A DNA stretch of 7,471 nucleotides from Treponema sp. (GTDB lineage: Bacteria > Spirochaetota > Spirochaetia > Treponematales > Breznakiellaceae): contig JAITLF010000368.1 in assembly GCA_031278025.1 (NCBI GenBank), forward strand, positions 1-7,471. Reading direction: 5' to 3'. The translations under genes and the position numbers were made by a program. The notes below the pieces were generated by a model, which was not told where the DNA came from, did no database searches, and saw nothing but the letters and a program-made list of their open reading frames with translations. Positions 6,355 through 7,471 of this stretch are shown piece by piece; positions within the stretch are counted from its first letter, which is position 1, and each line of letters begins with the position of its first letter.

Positions 6355-6384
6355 TCAAACAACTATTCTTCCGGACAGTATCAT
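6355..6384 (-). other. Candidate leader peptide MILSGRIVV, rich in branched-chain residues
   Basis: A nine-codon ORF, ATG at 6384 to TGA at 6357-6355, lies between the likely livK promoter and the leader hairpin. Five of its nine residues are Ile, Leu or Val (I2, L3, I7, V8, V9), with both Ile coded ATA. Its last two sense codons are tandem Val, ending eight bases before the hairpin structure. It has no Shine-Dalgarno, but the predicted transcription start is only about two bases before the ATG, so it would be translated as a near-leaderless ORF if at all. Confidence 0.3.
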
Positions 6385-6392
6385 TTAGAAAG

Positions 6393-6451
6393 ATAGTAGC
6401 GTATATTTATACAGGCTGTCTAGTATTTGCAGGATTTTTTTTTAAAATTTT
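6393..6451 (-). promoter_or_regulatory. Likely promoter of the livKHMGF operon with an AT-rich upstream element
   Basis: TAGACA (6422-6417), an 18-nt spacer and TACTAT (6398-6393) match the sigma-70 -35 at five of six and the -10 at four of six positions. Upstream, 6451-6435 is uninterrupted A/T, including a run of nine A on the minus strand, consistent with an UP element. Transcription would start near 6386, leaving a leader of about 95 nt before livK. No intrinsic terminator is seen between the kinase stop and this promoter, so some readthrough from the kinase gene is possible. Confidence 0.55.
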
Positions 6452-6478
6452 GTATAATAATACAGATCGGCGGCGGCC

Positions 6479-7471
6479 CTATTGCGGAATGTATTTCCGC
6501 AGCATGGTCATAACATCCTTGAGATCAAGGGGTTTGCCGATATGGCCGTCCATTCCGGCCGCGAGGCACCTTTCGATGTCTTCCCTAAACACATTCGCGG
6601 TCATGGCAATTATGGGGACGGCCCCGCGGTCTATGCCCCGGGAAGTCGCTTCCAGTTCACGTATCTTTTTTGTGGCGTCATAGCCGTCCATCTCGGGCAT
6701 CTGGACATCCATGAAGATCATATCGTACTTGTCCGGGTTTTCCGCGAACATATTAACCGCCTCCAGGCCGTTTTCCGCGGTATCTATGCCCAGGCGGGTC
6801 TCTTCCAGCAATGAAAGAACGATCTCCCGGTTGATCTCCACGTCTTCTACGAGCAGTATCCACCGGCCTTCAAAATTATCCGGAGGGAGTCCCTTCTCCG
6901 AAATTTTGGCCGAACCCGGACCGTCCGGCAGCGCGGCCGCCGAACCCAGGCACTGGTTGATAATGTCCGCGATGGCGGAGGGGAAAAGCGGCTTGGAGAG
7001 GAATTTGTCCACCCCGGCGGCTTTTGCCTCTTCTTCAATTACCATCCACTCGGTGGCGCTTATCATTATCACCACGGATTTCATCTGTTGAGACTTCGTC
7101 CGCCGTGATTCCGCCGGTTCCGAGGCAATCTGCTTAATCCGGCGGGAAAGTTCAATGCCGTTCATGCCGGGCATCTTCCAGTCTATAAAGTAAAGATCGA
7201 AAGGCCCCGTGTCTTCAATAATATTCAGGGCTTCCTCGCCGCTTTTGGCCGTGATACAGAAAAAACCGAACTGTTCGGCAATATCCCGAAAGTAACCCAG
7301 AATATCTTCGGCATCGTCTACCACCAGAACCTGAATGTTGTTCCAGTTTACCCCCGGCGAAAGAAGGCTTTCCCCCAGCGCGCTGCCTTTCTCCATCCGG
7401 GCGGTAAAACTAAAGGTGGCTCCCCTGCCAAGTTCAGATTCAACCCAGATCTTTCCGTCCATCATTTCAAC
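6479..7471 (-). CDS. Hybrid sensor histidine kinase, C-terminal part with two receiver domains (N-terminus outside window)
   Basis: 330 residues are visible up to the right edge with no start required inside; the ATG at 7465 is internal, because the reading frame continues upstream. The first residues, VEMMDGKIWVESELGRGATFSF, are the end of the HATPase_c domain (G2 glycine-box region) of a histidine kinase. Numbering from that ATG, receiver 1 spans about 44-172 with Asp50-Asp51, phospho-acceptor Asp95 (FIDWKMPGMNG), Ser136 and Lys158. A linker of about 28 residues follows. Receiver 2 spans about 202-328 with Glu207-Asp208, Asp253 (FMDVQMPEMDG), Thr289 and Lys311. Both receivers keep all key residues and should accept phosphate. 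No Hpt or output domain follows, so phosphate would pass to a separate Hpt protein or the receivers may control the kinase. The sensed signal lies in the missing N-terminus. A link to the liv operon rests only on adjacency. Confidence 0.93.
   Translation of the reverse strand, partial: VEMMDGKIWVESELGRGATFSFTARMEKGSALGESLLSPGVNWNNIQVLVVDDAEDILGYFRDIAEQFGFFCITAKSGEEALNIIEDTGPFDLYFIDWKMPGMNGIELSRRIKQIASEPAESRRTKSQQMKSVVIMISATEWMVIEEEAKAAGVDKFLSKPLFPSAIADIINQCLGSAAALPDGPGSAKISEKGLPPDNFEGRWILLVEDVEINREIVLSLLEETRLGIDTAENGLEAVNMFAENPDKYDMIFMDVQMPEMDGYDATKKIRELEATSRGIDRGAVPIIAMTANVFREDIERCLAAGMDGHIGKPLDLKDVMTMLRKYIPQ

Noticed and set aside
6452..6460. Plus-strand TATAAT as an antisense promoter into the kinase gene
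   Set aside because: No acceptable -35 was found at a 16-18 nt spacing and no plus-strand gene follows.
6435..6463. A9 tract and AAAATTTT/GTATTATTATAC palindromes after the kinase gene as its terminator
   Set aside because: No GC-rich stem precedes a T-run on the minus strand; the tract fits better as AT-rich DNA upstream of the livK promoter.
1..7471. Search for mobile elements, CRISPR arrays, defence genes, tRNA or rRNA
   Set aside because: No transposase or integrase motifs, spaced repeats, or RNA-gene signatures were recognised; the genes are ordinary housekeeping, transport and signalling types.

Overview
The window looks like a chromosomal segment of a diderm bacterium, most likely a host-associated treponeme or related spirochaete. 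This placement rests on the overall feel of the proteins and the base composition, without any database search, and should be held loosely. The DNA is moderately GC-rich inside genes and sharply AT-rich in the two main intergenic regions. Every convincing gene lies on the minus strand, so transcription runs from high to low coordinates.

Layout in order of transcription. (1) 7471-6479: the C-terminal part of a hybrid sensor histidine kinase, with the end of the ATPase domain followed by two receiver domains; its N-terminus is beyond the right edge. (2) 6478-6292: an AT-rich intergenic region with a plausible sigma-70 promoter and a structured leader. The leader holds a nine-residue ORF rich in Ile/Leu/Val, a strong two-part hairpin and a three-codon mini-ORF that ends on the livK Shine-Dalgarno. 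(3) 6291-1688: a complete five-gene branched-chain amino acid (HAAT family) ABC transporter operon in the order livK-livH-livM-livG-livF. Genes overlap by 4, 8 and 1 nt at H/M, M/G and G/F, and K and H are 21 nt apart. (4) 1687-1487: an intergenic region with a Rho-independent terminator nested in a larger palindrome, then a promoter with a duplicated ATTATAAT octamer. (5) 1486-842: a CBS-CBS-ACT protein of AcuB-like architecture. (6) 758 to the left edge: most of an HD-domain phosphohydrolase-like protein, apparently with no Shine-Dalgarno and possibly leaderless.

How the genes fit together. LivK would capture branched-chain or related amino acids in the periplasm. LivH and LivM form the inner-membrane channel, and LivG and LivF power it with ATP. 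The downstream CBS-ACT protein could sense adenine nucleotides through CBS and amino acids through ACT, which makes a link to the transporter attractive but unproven. The kinase may be unrelated to the operon.

No mobile-element gene, CRISPR array, tRNA or rRNA was seen. The genes themselves are ordinary. The most interesting part is the livK leader, which has the ingredients of an amino-acid-responsive translational attenuator and would merit comparison with related genomes.
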